64,000 nt of DNA, taken from NCBI GenBank assembly GCA_021771025.1, contig JAETPW010000004.1, positions 1-64,000 on the forward strand. Direction: 5' to 3'. A model generated the notes under the pieces. That model was given only the letters and a program-made list of their open reading frames with translations. It was not told the DNA's origin and did not search any database. Below, piece after piece: positions 1 to 7,834 of this stretch. Source of the stretch: Clostridiaceae bacterium (GTDB lineage: Bacteria > Bacillota > Clostridia > TANB77 > CAG-508). The position numbers and the translations under genes were made by a program. Position 1 is the stretch's first letter, and every line of letters begins with the position of its first letter.

Positions 1-105
1 ATGATACAACTGTTTACTCAAGGAGCAAATTATGTAGAAAAAGAAAATTTAGAGGAAATGATAACATTTTTAAAATTCAACCAAAGATTGACAAATACCA
101 ATTAA
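1..105 (+). CDS. C-terminal part of a gene cut by the window edge (hypothetical)
   Basis: An open frame runs from the first base to a TAA at 103-105 and encodes 34 residues. It opens with ATG, but no upstream sequence is available, so the real start is unknown. The peptide is polar, with no recognisable motif. It may be the tail of a larger protein. Confidence 0.4.
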   Translation: MIQLFTQGANYVEKENLEEMITFLKFNQRLTNTN

Positions 106-120
106 GATGTTAAAATAAAA

Positions 121-250
121 ACACCATTAAGAGTGTACCTAGGTAAACCAAGCGGTACAGAGTAACCAAAAAAGGTTACTTACACGGAAAGTAAGAAAAT
201 CTTACTGAGGAGTCTTAAGCAAGATTCTTTGGCGAGATTTTTTTCTATAT
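121..250 (+). promoter_or_regulatory. Structured RNA leader, possibly ykkC-like, ending in a terminator-like hairpin
   Basis: Several helices can be drawn: GTGTA (133-137) with TACAC (181-185) enclosing a 7-bp hairpin (161-180); a hairpin at 190-206 (AGTAAGA/TCTTACT); and a hairpin at 210-227 followed by a T-run near 237-244. The order GTGT..CTAGG, CGGTNC.GAG, ACACGG, hairpin, GAGGAG recalls ykkC-family riboswitches (guanidine, PRPP, ppGpp), but several usually conserved positions differ. Two acetyltransferase genes follow. The class assignment is tentative; the structure itself is clear. Confidence 0.35.
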
Positions 251-256
251 CTTAAG

Positions 257-338
257 TAGGGAAAATAAGGGGACGCCCCAAACTTCCCTAGAAAAAATTT
301 CCCTAGGGAAGTTTGGGGGCGTCCCCTTTTCTTCCCTA
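257..338. repeat. Dispersed palindromic repeat, family A (GGGGACGCCCC / TTCCCTAG), complete copy
   Basis: A near-perfect inverted repeat: the left arm carries GGGGACGCCCCAAACTTCCC and the right arm its complement, flanked by TAGGGAA/TTCCCTA. Other copies or half copies lie at 2334, 13879, 18467, 23646, 40091, 45836 and 57262. It could act as a bidirectional terminator or a REP-type element. Confidence 0.85.
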
Positions 339-367
339 TTCCCTACCAAATAAAAGGAGGAACCAAA

Positions 368-931
368 ATGAAAGTTAACAAAAAACTAATAGGCAAAAAA
401 ATTTATTTAGCACCAAAAAGAATAGAAGAAGCTGAACAATTCACAGAATGGTTAAATGACTTTTCCACCACAGATTATCTAGGAAGAAGTCACCAAATCA
501 TAACCCTAGAGGCTGAAAGAGAATACCTAGAAAAACACAATAAAGATGAAGCAAATTTTTCAATCATAAAAGCAGAAACAGACGAAATGATAGGAACAAT
601 TTCGTTAGAAAATATAGATCACATTAACCAAATAGCAACATTAGGCATATTCATTGGAGAAAAACAAGCCAGAAGTCAAGGGTATGGAACAGAAGCCATT
701 CACCTCATTTTAGATTATGGATTTAATTATTTAAACTTAAAAAACATTGAATTACACGTTATGGAATTTAACAAGCGAGCATATGGATGTTATGAAAAAT
801 GTGGATTTAAAGAAACAGGAAGAAGAAGAAAATGTAAATACATTAATGGGAAGCATTATGACTTAATTTACATGGATATCCTAAAAGAAGAATTTACAGG
901 AGAATACATCCAAAACAAAGAAATAAAGTAG
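368..931 (+). CDS. GNAT family N-acetyltransferase (RimJ/RimL-like)
   Basis: A 187-residue cytosolic protein with the GNAT fold. The acetyl-CoA loop appears as QARSQGYGTEA (about residues 99-109), followed by the typical FNKRAYGCYEKCGFKETG segment (about 138-155). Such proteins transfer acetyl groups from acetyl-CoA to an amine; the substrate cannot be read from sequence. AAAGGAGG sits just upstream of the ATG. A second, dissimilar acetyltransferase follows 8 bp later, so the two are probably co-transcribed. Confidence 0.88.
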   Translation: MKVNKKLIGKKIYLAPKRIEEAEQFTEWLNDFSTTDYLGRSHQIITLEAEREYLEKHNKDEANFSIIKAETDEMIGTISLENIDHINQIATLGIFIGEKQARSQGYGTEAIHLILDYGFNYLNLKNIELHVMEFNKRAYGCYEKCGFKETGRRRKCKYINGKHYDLIYMDILKEEFTGEYIQNKEIK

Positions 932-939
932 GTGATCAA

Positions 940-1470
940 ATGAAAAACACGATTCACATTCAAAAAATGGAAGAAAAAGACATTGAAGAAGTAGCCGATT
1001 TACTAGTAAAATGTTGGCAAAATGCTTATCAAGGAATCGTAGAACAAAGCTATTTAGCAGGGTTAACTCAAGAAACAAAACGTAATCGCATCATGGAAAA
1101 TTTCAAAAAAACCACTCATCAAAACCAATATGTAGTAGCCAAAGAAGAGGGGGAAGTAATTGGGTATATGAAATACGGTAACCGAGTAGATGAACTAGAA
1201 AGATTCCTACGTTATGATGCGGAAATTGAAGGCTTATACGTAAAGGAAGGCAGGTTAAGAGAAGGAATAGGAACTGAACTAGTAAACTATGCCAAACAAA
1301 AATTAAAACAAGAAAAAAAGCATAACACGATCATTTGGTGCTTAAAAGAAAATTACCCATCAAGAAAATTCTATGAAAAAATAGGAGGAATACTCTTAGG
1401 TGAAAAACATTGTCCTATTGGAAAAAAAGAATATACCCTAGTCGCCTATGGGTATTCATTAAAATCTTAA
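940..1470 (+). CDS. GNAT family N-acetyltransferase
   Basis: A 176-residue GNAT protein beginning IHIQKMEEKDIEEVADLLVKC, with the family pattern EGLYVKEGRLREGIGTEL (CoA-binding loop, about residues 87-104) and a C-terminal NYPSRKFYEKIGG segment. It starts 8 bp after the preceding acetyltransferase with AGGTGATCAAATG as ribosome binding site, indicating an operon. Substrate unknown. Confidence 0.88.
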   Translation: MKNTIHIQKMEEKDIEEVADLLVKCWQNAYQGIVEQSYLAGLTQETKRNRIMENFKKTTHQNQYVVAKEEGEVIGYMKYGNRVDELERFLRYDAEIEGLYVKEGRLREGIGTELVNYAKQKLKQEKKHNTIIWCLKENYPSRKFYEKIGGILLGEKHCPIGKKEYTLVAYGYSLKS

Positions 1471-1554
1471 CAAAAGGAGGAAGGAAAAAAGAAAACATAA
1501 TGGACATTCTAAAGGTAATATAGTGTAATAAGAGAAAATAAAAAGGAGATGGTT

Positions 1555-2325
1555 ATGAAAGTTATTTGCATCAAAAAGAAAACAATACTAAAGCTAGCCA
1601 TGCTAACCGTTTTTACCCTAATTATCGGAGGATTTACTACTACCTTTGGAATGCAACATTATTATAAACTAGATTTTTCAACAGGATTAGTAACAGCTAC
1701 AAAATTAAATGTAAGAAGTGGACCAGGTACCCAATATGGGATTGTAGCCACAGTCAACAAAAATGAATACATTCGTGTATTTGCAGGAGTAGGAGATTGG
1801 TATATCGTACAAGTAGAAGGAGACTATGTAGGAGCAGTTAGTCAAAAATACGTCAAAGCTATTTATCCAAATGCCAATACTGGTAGCAACAATAACCAAA
1901 ATAACAATTCAAACAGCAATAATAACACCAATGCAACCACCATGAATGCCAACGAAAACGAAGTATTCAATCTAATTAATGCCCAAAGAACCAAAAATGG
2001 ATTACCAGCCTTAAAATCAGATAGTGAAGTACAACGTGTAGCTAGAATTAAAGCACAAGATATGGTAGATAAAAATTATTTTGATCATCAATCACCAACC
2101 TACGGATCACCATTTGATATGCTAAAAAGTTTCAAAATTTCTTACCGAACAGCAGGAGAAAACATAGCAGCAAACTCAAGTAATAGTGGAGCAGTTAACG
2201 CTTGGATGAACTCTTCAGGTCACAAAGCAAATATTCTAAATAGTAATTTTAACTATACGGGAATCGGAGTAGTTAATAGTCCTAAATATGGAAAAATGTA
2301 TGTACAACTATTTATAGGAAAATAA
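1555..2325 (+). CDS. Secreted SH3b plus CAP (SCP/PR1, YkwD-like) domain protein
   Basis: About 256 residues. A basic N-terminus and a hydrophobic segment (roughly residues 8-31) act as signal peptide or anchor. A bacterial SH3 domain follows (about 43-98, with LNVRSGPGTQYG), then an Asn-rich linker (about 108-130) and a C-terminal CAP domain with NAQRTKNGLPAL, FDHQSP, GENIA and SGHKANIL motifs. I chose the ATG at 1555: AAGGAG touches the ATG at 1549 but is 6 nt from the second ATG. Related proteins bind the cell wall; several are sporulation- or germination-linked. Confidence 0.9.
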   Translation: MKVICIKKKTILKLAMLTVFTLIIGGFTTTFGMQHYYKLDFSTGLVTATKLNVRSGPGTQYGIVATVNKNEYIRVFAGVGDWYIVQVEGDYVGAVSQKYVKAIYPNANTGSNNNQNNNSNSNNNTNATTMNANENEVFNLINAQRTKNGLPALKSDSEVQRVARIKAQDMVDKNYFDHQSPTYGSPFDMLKSFKISYRTAGENIAANSSNSGAVNAWMNSSGHKANILNSNFNYTGIGVVNSPKYGKMYVQLFIGK

Positions 2326-2333
2326 AAGAAAAA

Positions 2334-2396
2334 GAGGACGTTCCAGACTTCCTTGGTGAATTTTTCACTAGGAAAGTTTGGGGCATCTTCTTTTTT
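2334..2396. repeat. Diverged family A palindrome, probably also a terminator
   Basis: GAGGACGTTCCAGACTTCC pairs with GGAAAGTTTGGGGCATCTTC across GTGAATTTTTCAC, followed by a T-run. It is a decayed version of the palindrome at 257-338 and ends the CAP gene. Confidence 0.7.
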
Positions 2397-2490
2397 TCTG
2401 CTTCTTTCTTTTTTTCAACTCATATGTTACAATAATATTGGTAATAAAACTGAAAAATAATTCTCATATCAACATATTACAATATAAAAA

Positions 2491-2536
2491 GGAGAAATAG
2501 GTTAGCTTTAGAAGTACACCTATATTAAGAAAAATG
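2491..2536 (+). promoter_or_regulatory. SD-hairpin-AUG leader element, copy 1
   Basis: GGAG (2491-2494) is followed at once by a hairpin (ATAGGT at 2497-2502 with ACCTAT at 2518-2523), then ATTAAGAAAA and the ATG at 2534. No other ribosome binding site lies near that ATG. The same layout occurs at 4768, 7791, 12251, 29723 and 37741. Confidence 0.6.
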
Positions 2537-3430
2537 CAAATTAACCGATTATTTGAAATAGTATATCTTTTACTAGAACGAAAAAGTATAACGGCAAAAG
2601 AATTAGCCGAAAAATTTGAAGTATCCACAAGAACCATTTACCGAGATATCGAGATATTAAGTAGTAGCAATATTCCCATTTACACAACCCAAGGCAACGG
2701 AGGAGGAATTTGCTTATTAGATGAATATGTATTTAATAAATCACTTCTTTCCGAAGAAGAACAAAATCAAATCCTATTTGCATTGCAAAGCCTAGAAAAA
2801 CTAACCAATCAAGAAGAAAAAACAATATTAACCAAAATGAGTACATTATTTCAAAAAAAGCAAAACAATTGGATTGAAATTGATTTTTCAGATTGGGGAA
2901 CAAAAGGAGAAACAGATCATACTTTCACCCTTATTCGCGAAGCCATACTAAGCAAAACAGTAGGTGAATTTACCTATTACAATTCCTATGGGCAAAAAAG
3001 CAAACGAAAAATAGAACCATTACAAATTTATTTTAAAGATAAAGCATGGTATTTAAAAGCCTATTGTGAAGAAAAACAAGATTATCGTTTATTCAAAATT
3101 GCTAGAATACGAGATTTTAAGTTAACCAATAAACACTTTGAAAGACAATTACCTACCGATAACCTAAAAAAAGTAGAAGTAAAAACCATAACCTTAAGCC
3201 TAGAAATTTCGCAAGAAATGGCTTTTCGTGTTTATGATGAATTTAAACCAGAAGATATTACTAAACAAGAAAATGGCAATTTTTTAGTCAAAGTAACCTA
3301 CCCGGAAAGTGATTGGATTTATGGATATTTATTGTCCTTTGGGGAATACCTAAAAGTACAAGCTCCAACTAAAGTACAAGCCATTGTCCAAGAAAAATTA
3401 AAAAAAAGTTTAGCTCGTTATCAAACATGA
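2534..3430 (+). CDS. WYL domain transcriptional regulator with DeoR-type HTH (YafY-like)
   Basis: 298 residues. The N-terminus is a winged helix (SITAKELAEKFEVSTRTIYRD, about 17-38). The central WYL-type domain includes the stretch around YNSYGQKSKRKIEPLQIYFK and AWYLKAYC (about 150-185). A C-terminal WCX-like domain follows. WYL proteins bind nucleic acid or small ligands and often control stress or defence genes. It heads a run of GyrI-like, acetyltransferase and radical SAM genes and probably regulates them. Its start is set by the SD-hairpin leader. Confidence 0.9.
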   Translation: MQINRLFEIVYLLLERKSITAKELAEKFEVSTRTIYRDIEILSSSNIPIYTTQGNGGGICLLDEYVFNKSLLSEEEQNQILFALQSLEKLTNQEEKTILTKMSTLFQKKQNNWIEIDFSDWGTKGETDHTFTLIREAILSKTVGEFTYYNSYGQKSKRKIEPLQIYFKDKAWYLKAYCEEKQDYRLFKIARIRDFKLTNKHFERQLPTDNLKKVEVKTITLSLEISQEMAFRVYDEFKPEDITKQENGNFLVKVTYPESDWIYGYLLSFGEYLKVQAPTKVQAIVQEKLKKSLARYQT

Positions 3431-3480
3431 CATACAGTTGTCTAATTTAGTTAGTTATAATTCATTTAGGAGGTAAGAAA

Positions 3481-3942
3481 ATGAATTATGAAATCGTAGA
3501 ATTAGAAGAAAAACAAGTAGAAGGGATCGCTATTAAAACTAGCAATCAATCAAAAACAGTTACGCAAGAAATTGAGCAAACTTGGCAAACCTTTTTCACC
3601 AAAGGATTAGCTGGCAAAATCAAAGGAAAAATAAACACCAAAACCATAGGGCTATATACAGATTACGCAAGTGACTACACAGGAACCTATCAATTTATAG
3701 CAGGAGTAGAAGTTAACGCAAAAACCACTTCACTACCAAACACAGTAATCAAGACAATTCCCAAAGGGAAATATGCCAAATTTATCACCCATGGAGACAT
3801 ACAAAAATCAGTGCGAGAACTTTGGTCTCAAATATGGAAAATGGATTTAGATAGAACCTATACCGGAGACTTTGAGGAATACCAAAATAACAGCACAGAT
3901 TCACAAAACCAAGAAATCCATGTCTATATTGCCATAAAATAA
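3481..3942 (+). CDS. GyrI-like effector-binding domain protein
   Basis: 153 residues resembling stand-alone AraC effector-binding/GyrI-like (SOUL fold) proteins: VEGIAIKTSNQS near the N-terminus, the GLYTDY and YQFIAGVEV strands, and PKGKYAKFITHG (about 98-109), which is typical of the second half of the domain. Such proteins bind small hydrophobic or cationic molecules. Preceded by AGGAGG and 50 bp after the WYL gene, so probably in the same operon. Confidence 0.8.
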   Translation: MNYEIVELEEKQVEGIAIKTSNQSKTVTQEIEQTWQTFFTKGLAGKIKGKINTKTIGLYTDYASDYTGTYQFIAGVEVNAKTTSLPNTVIKTIPKGKYAKFITHGDIQKSVRELWSQIWKMDLDRTYTGDFEEYQNNSTDSQNQEIHVYIAIK

Positions 3943-3954
3943 GGAGGAAGCAAA

Positions 3955-4701
3955 ATGGAAGAATATATAAACATAACTCTTGAAACCCTTGAAGAAGAGC
4001 ACATTTGTTGTGCCATTGGAGACAAAAAACACCAAGAAGGCGTAAACGAGAAAAAAGAATGGCTAAGCAAACGTCTAGCAGAAGGCCATGAATTTAGAAA
4101 ATTAAACGCAAGAGGAAAAGTATTTATTGAATATGCACCATTAGAAAAAGCATGGTGTCCTATATCGGGAGAAGACTATTTGTATATCTACTGCTTATGG
4201 GTAGCTGGTAGTTTTAAAGGACAAGGACATGGAAAACAATTATTAACCTATGTCATTAATCGAGCCAAAGAGCAAAACAAAAAAGGAATATGTGTAGTCA
4301 CTTCTCAAAAGAAAAAGCCATATTTAGCCGACAAAAAATTCTTCCAAAAGTATGGTTTTGAAGTAGTAGACAACATTGGTGAATATGAATTATTAGCTTT
4401 ACCCTTTACCAAGGCAAAACCAAAATTTAATGACAACGCAATAAAACAATCAGTAGAGCAACAAGAATTCACGATATACTACAGTAATCAATGCCCATTT
4501 GTAGAACATTCCATTCAAGAAGTCAAAAAAACAGCAGAGGAATTACAAATTCCGCTAATCATCGAAAAAGTAGATACATTAGAAAAAGCAAAAAATACAC
4601 CATGTGTATTTACTAATTGGGCAAACTTTCAAGACGGAAAATTTATTTCTAATACGATACTAAATGGCAATAGTTTTAAAAAGTTAGTAGGAAAAGAATA
4701 G
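3955..4701 (+). CDS. YoaP-like N-acetyltransferase with C-terminal thioredoxin-like extension
   Basis: 248 residues. The N-terminal two thirds are GNAT (YIYCLWVAGSFKGQGHGKQLL, about 79-99). The C-terminal part (about 165-248) begins with FTIYYSNQCPF and ends NTILNGNSFKKL, as in the YoaP family, whose C-terminal domain resembles a thioredoxin-like fold with a single cysteine. The start follows 12 bp after the previous stop with AAGGAGG. Part of the putative detoxification operon. Confidence 0.85.
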   Translation: MEEYINITLETLEEEHICCAIGDKKHQEGVNEKKEWLSKRLAEGHEFRKLNARGKVFIEYAPLEKAWCPISGEDYLYIYCLWVAGSFKGQGHGKQLLTYVINRAKEQNKKGICVVTSQKKKPYLADKKFFQKYGFEVVDNIGEYELLALPFTKAKPKFNDNAIKQSVEQQEFTIYYSNQCPFVEHSIQEVKKTAEELQIPLIIEKVDTLEKAKNTPCVFTNWANFQDGKFISNTILNGNSFKKLVGKE

Positions 4702-4767
4702 ACAAAATAGAAGGTAAAGCTAACTTAAAAATAAGGAAAGTGAAAAAAGATAAATCAAGGAAAAAGA

Positions 4768-4809
4768 AAGGGTGTTGGCTTAAAAAGCTAACAAAGGTTA
4801 AGAAAAATG
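4768..4809 (+). promoter_or_regulatory. SD-hairpin-AUG leader element, copy 2
   Basis: AAAGGG is followed by a mini-ORF GTG-TTG-GCT-TAA (4772-4783) whose sequence forms a hairpin (GTTGGCTT with AAGCTAAC). Then come AAAGGTTAAGAAAA and the ATG at 4807. The spacing and the TTAAGAAAAATG ending match the other copies. Confidence 0.6.
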
Positions 4810-5469
4810 GAAAAAGTAGATTATAAAAAGGAATACAAAGACCTATATTTACCCAAAACCAAACCAATGGTAATCGATGTACCAGAAATGATATTTATTC
4901 AAGTACAAGGAAAAGGAAATCCCAATAGCGAAAATGGAGAATATCAAAATGCCATGAGTATCCTCTATGGACTTTCCTTCACCATCAAAATGAGTAAAAT
5001 GAAGCATAAAGAGCCAGAAGGATATTTTGATTATGTTGTTCCTCCATTAGAAGGATTATGGTGGTTAGAAAACAATCAAAAACCGGATTTCTTCCAAATC
5101 GATAAGAGTAAATTTCAGTGGGTTTCTATGATTAGGCAACCCGAATTTGTAACAGAAGAAGTATACCAATGGGCATTAGCAGAATTAAAAAAGAAAAAGC
5201 CAGAATTAGATTACCAAAAAGTAAGTTATCAAAAATTGACAGAAGGTCTATGTGTACAATGTATGCACAAAGGACCTTATGATGATGAACCAAGAACCAT
5301 TCAAACGATAGAAGAGTATATTCAAGAAAACGAATACCAAAACGATATTAGCACAAGGCGAAAACACCATGAAATCTATTTAGGAGACCCAAGAAAAACC
5401 AAACCAGAAAACCTAAAAACAGTTATCCGTATTCCCGTAAAAAAGGAAAACGAATCATGGAATGGATAA
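4807..5469 (+). CDS. GyrI-like small-molecule-binding domain protein
   Basis: 220 residues with the family opening YKKEYKDLYLPKTKPMVIDV and the conserved IFIQVQGKGNPN strand (about 31-42). Later come PPLEGLWW and, near residue 156, the GPYDDEP segment. Members are cytosolic ligand-binding proteins of the GyrI-like superfamily; their physiological ligand is generally unknown. The stop overlaps the start of the radical SAM gene by 13 bp, indicating translational coupling. Confidence 0.85.
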   Translation: MEKVDYKKEYKDLYLPKTKPMVIDVPEMIFIQVQGKGNPNSENGEYQNAMSILYGLSFTIKMSKMKHKEPEGYFDYVVPPLEGLWWLENNQKPDFFQIDKSKFQWVSMIRQPEFVTEEVYQWALAELKKKKPELDYQKVSYQKLTEGLCVQCMHKGPYDDEPRTIQTIEEYIQENEYQNDISTRRKHHEIYLGDPRKTKPENLKTVIRIPVKKENESWNG

Positions 5470-6342
5470 AAGCAAAATCAATTTTACAAAAGGCAACTTA
5501 TGGAAAAGAATGGTTTGGTATTGACTATAATATGAACTTATACAAAGGATGTTGCCATGGTTGCATCTACTGCGATAGTAGAAGTAGTTGCTACCAAATC
5601 GAAAACTTTGATCAAGTACGTGCAAAAGAAAACGAAATAGAAATCCTAGCAAAAGAATTAAAAAGCAAACGAAAAAAAGGAGTTATTGGCATTGGAGCAA
5701 TGTCAGATACCTATAACCCTTGGGAAGAAAAAATGCAAATCACAAGAAAAGCCCTTAACTTGATTAAGCAATATGGTTTCGGGGTATCCATCGAAACAAA
5801 AAGTAAATTAATGGCAAGAGACATTGACCTATTAACAGAAATCAATCAACATGCAGATGTTATTTTAAAATATACCATTACTACAGTAGACGATAAACTA
5901 GCTAAGAAAATAGAGCCACACGTTAGCCTTCCCAGTGAACGACTATTAGCCTTAGAACAACTAGCAAAAGCAGGGCTGTTTACCCGGAACACTAATGACG
6001 CCGATCTTACCATTTATCACCGATTCAGAAGAAAACATCAGGCAAGTAATACAAGCCTCAGCAAGCCATGGGGCAAAATTCGTGTTTACGATGGGAGGCG
6101 TTACTCTGCGTGATAATCAAAGAGATTATTATTATCAAAAATTAGATGAGTTATTTCCTGAGTTAAAGCAAAAGTATCAACAAATGTATCAAAATCAGTA
6201 TTTTTGTAAGCCAGTAAATAAGAAACTAAAAAAAGTAATCATAGAAGAGTGTAAGAAAAACCATTTGCTTTATCGTATGGAAGACATTATTGAAGCCTAT
6301 CAAAAAGAAAGAGAAGAAAAACAGATTAGTCTATTTGGCTAG
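5457..6342 (+). CDS. SplB-like radical SAM protein, expressed only through a +1 shift at CGG (5985-5987)
   Basis: The N-terminal frame carries the radical SAM cluster motif CCHGCIYC (Cys 32, 36 and 39) and matches the spore-photolyase-like/Rv2578c-like Fe-S oxidoreductases. Frame 0 runs AKAGLFT and then hits in-frame CGG at 5985; the next 42 codons make no sense and end at 6113. Skipping one C resumes at GGA with GTLMTPILPFITDS, and the family sequence continues to 6342, giving about 294 residues. Either the gene is recoded, or one extra C is a mutation or sequence error. Four other genes in the window break at CGG in the same way. Confidence 0.8.
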
Positions 6343-6403
6343 GAGGGGATAAAAAGAAGACAGATATGATATACAATAAATTATATTAGAAGGGATAGTA
6401 TAA

Positions 6404-6784
6404 ATGAAAAAAGTAAGTTATAAAGATTTTTTAGGTAAAAAAGTCAAAATTGTTATGGATAGACCAATGGGTTCAAAGCATCCTAAATGGAATTTTATCT
6501 ATCCAATTAATTATGGATATGTTCCAAACACAATTAGTGGTGATGGTGAAGAATTAGATGCTTATCTAGTAGGAATATTTGAACCAGTAGAAGAATATGA
6601 AGGGAAATGTATAGCTGCAATATATAGATTGGATGATGATGACGATAAATTAGTGATTGCTCCTGAAGAAAAGATATATACTAAACAACAAATTGAGGCA
6701 TTAGTAGAATTTCAAGAAAGATTTTTCGAACATGAGATTGTTGAAGCAATACATCATGTAAAAGATAAAGGAGAAGAAAAATAA
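6404..6784 (+). CDS. Inorganic pyrophosphatase-like protein (family I fold, short)
   Basis: 126 residues containing the family I core YPINYGYVPNTISGDGEELDAYLVG (about residues 36-60), which matches the substrate- and metal-binding segment of soluble pyrophosphatases. Two of the usual Asp positions are replaced by Glu or shifted, and the protein is shorter than the usual 170 or so residues, so it may be a specialised relative. The preceding SD is weak (AGAAGGGATAG). Confidence 0.8.
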   Translation: MKKVSYKDFLGKKVKIVMDRPMGSKHPKWNFIYPINYGYVPNTISGDGEELDAYLVGIFEPVEEYEGKCIAAIYRLDDDDDKLVIAPEEKIYTKQQIEALVEFQERFFEHEIVEAIHHVKDKGEEK

Positions 6785-6785
6785 G

Positions 6786-6890
6786 ATGAAATATAAATAC
6801 ATATTTTTTGATTGGGGATATACATTAATTAGTAAATTTGAAAATGTCGATGATAAAATACAGAACAAGCAAAAGATATATTTAGCTTAA
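6786..6890 (+). pseudogene. 5' fragment of a HAD-superfamily hydrolase
   Basis: The 34-codon frame begins MKYKYIFFDWGYTLISKF, which is HAD motif I with Trp in place of the second Asp region (usually DxDxT; here FDWGYTL as in some phosphatases). It stops abruptly at 6888-6890, where the transposase remnant begins. Most of the gene is missing. Confidence 0.7.
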
Positions 6891-7402
6891 TATATAATTA
6901 CAAAGTAGAATTAGAAACAGATAACAAAATAGCAGAATTAGAAAAAGTAAAAGAATTAGAAGAATATCTAAGAAATAATGAAAAAGGGTTACAAAGATAT
7001 CAATAGAAACTGGGATATAAAGAAAAACAACTAGAAGAACTAAAAGAAGAACTACCATCATTAGGATCAGAAGAGAGCCACATGTATTGTACATGTAGAG
7101 ACAGAATGAAGAAAAACAGAACAAGTTGGAGTGTACTAGGAGCAGAAGCACTATTAAAAGTAATAATGAACAAAATGAATGGAACAATAACAGAAATAAT
7201 AACAAATAAAGCAGAAAAGAAAATAAAAGAAGAACTAGCAAGTAGGATACCAGAACCAAAAGTAGTAAAGAAACGAAAAGAAAGTAGAATAGTATATGCA
7301 GGAAGATATGAAATAGCAAATAACTTTACTGGTAGTACAAAGAAATATATAATAGATTTATTAAAAGATAAAAAATGTAGTGAATTAATGTTAATAAACT
7401 AA
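6891..7402 (+). pseudogene. Remnant of an ISLre2/UPF0236-type transposase
   Basis: Broken frames resemble the C-terminal region of UPF0236/ISLre2 transposases. A helical stretch with LEKVKELEEYL is followed by a stop, then KLGYKEKQLEEL, then an intact frame from 7082 with CTCRDRMKKNRTSWSVLGAEALLK. The Cys-rich segment, the DRM..NR.SWS..G pattern and the order match the family. The N-terminal two thirds are absent. The insertion probably truncated the HAD gene. Confidence 0.6.
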
Positions 7403-7790
7403 AGAAAAAAGGTCAAAAAATATATAGCTTTTGGCTTATTAAGGTTGAACTTTAATAAGAAATATAGTAGACTAAAAGTAGTTTAAGTCAAGAAAAATTT
7501 AATCAAATTATAACTTAGAGCTTAAAAATATTGAAATCTAAGGGATTCCCCAGCGAAAAAAACTCATACCATTAGTAGTAGATACATAGATTTTCGAGGA
7601 AATCTGTGATATAATCTTATTGTAGTTTAATACAAAATAAAGAAGAAACATTTTCTGAATTTTTACATTAATACCAAAATTGGTATTAATGATTAACAGA
7701 AAAAATCTTCTACTAAAACAAAATAAGACAGGAGGAAAGAGTTAAAAGCATTTTTTAGGATCTGCAACAAAATTCATTAACATCAAGAAA
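7403..7790. other. Gene-free stretch with an extended perfect palindrome
   Basis: No supportable gene. A perfect 26-bp palindrome (7666-7691, CATTAATACCA with its complement around AAAT) sits inside longer imperfect arms AGAAGA..TTTTCTG (from 7641) and CAGAAAA..TCTTCT (to 7711). TATAAT-like sequence occurs near 7613. This may be the relic of a MITE or IS end. Confidence 0.5.
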
Positions 7791-7834
7791 GGGGAAAATG
7801 TTAGCTTAAAAGCTGACATATACTAAGAAAAATG
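7791..7834 (+). promoter_or_regulatory. SD-hairpin-AUG leader element, copy 3
   Basis: GGGG (7791-7794) precedes the mini-ORF ATG-TTA-GCT-TAA (7798-7809), which is part of a 10-bp hairpin (ATGTTAGCTT with AAGCTGACAT). ATACTAAGAAAA then leads to the ATG at 7832. This is the clearest copy. Confidence 0.65.

Noticed and set aside
2491..2536. preQ1 riboswitch in the leader at 2491
   Set aside because: ACACCTATATTAAGAAAA is superficially similar to the preQ1-I loop and tail, but the other five leaders lack that similarity and the genes are unrelated to queuosine.
6882..7319. Minus-strand frame of 145 codons very rich in Leu
   Set aside because: It is the complement of A-rich transposase-remnant sequence; the composition explains the Leu/Phe richness.
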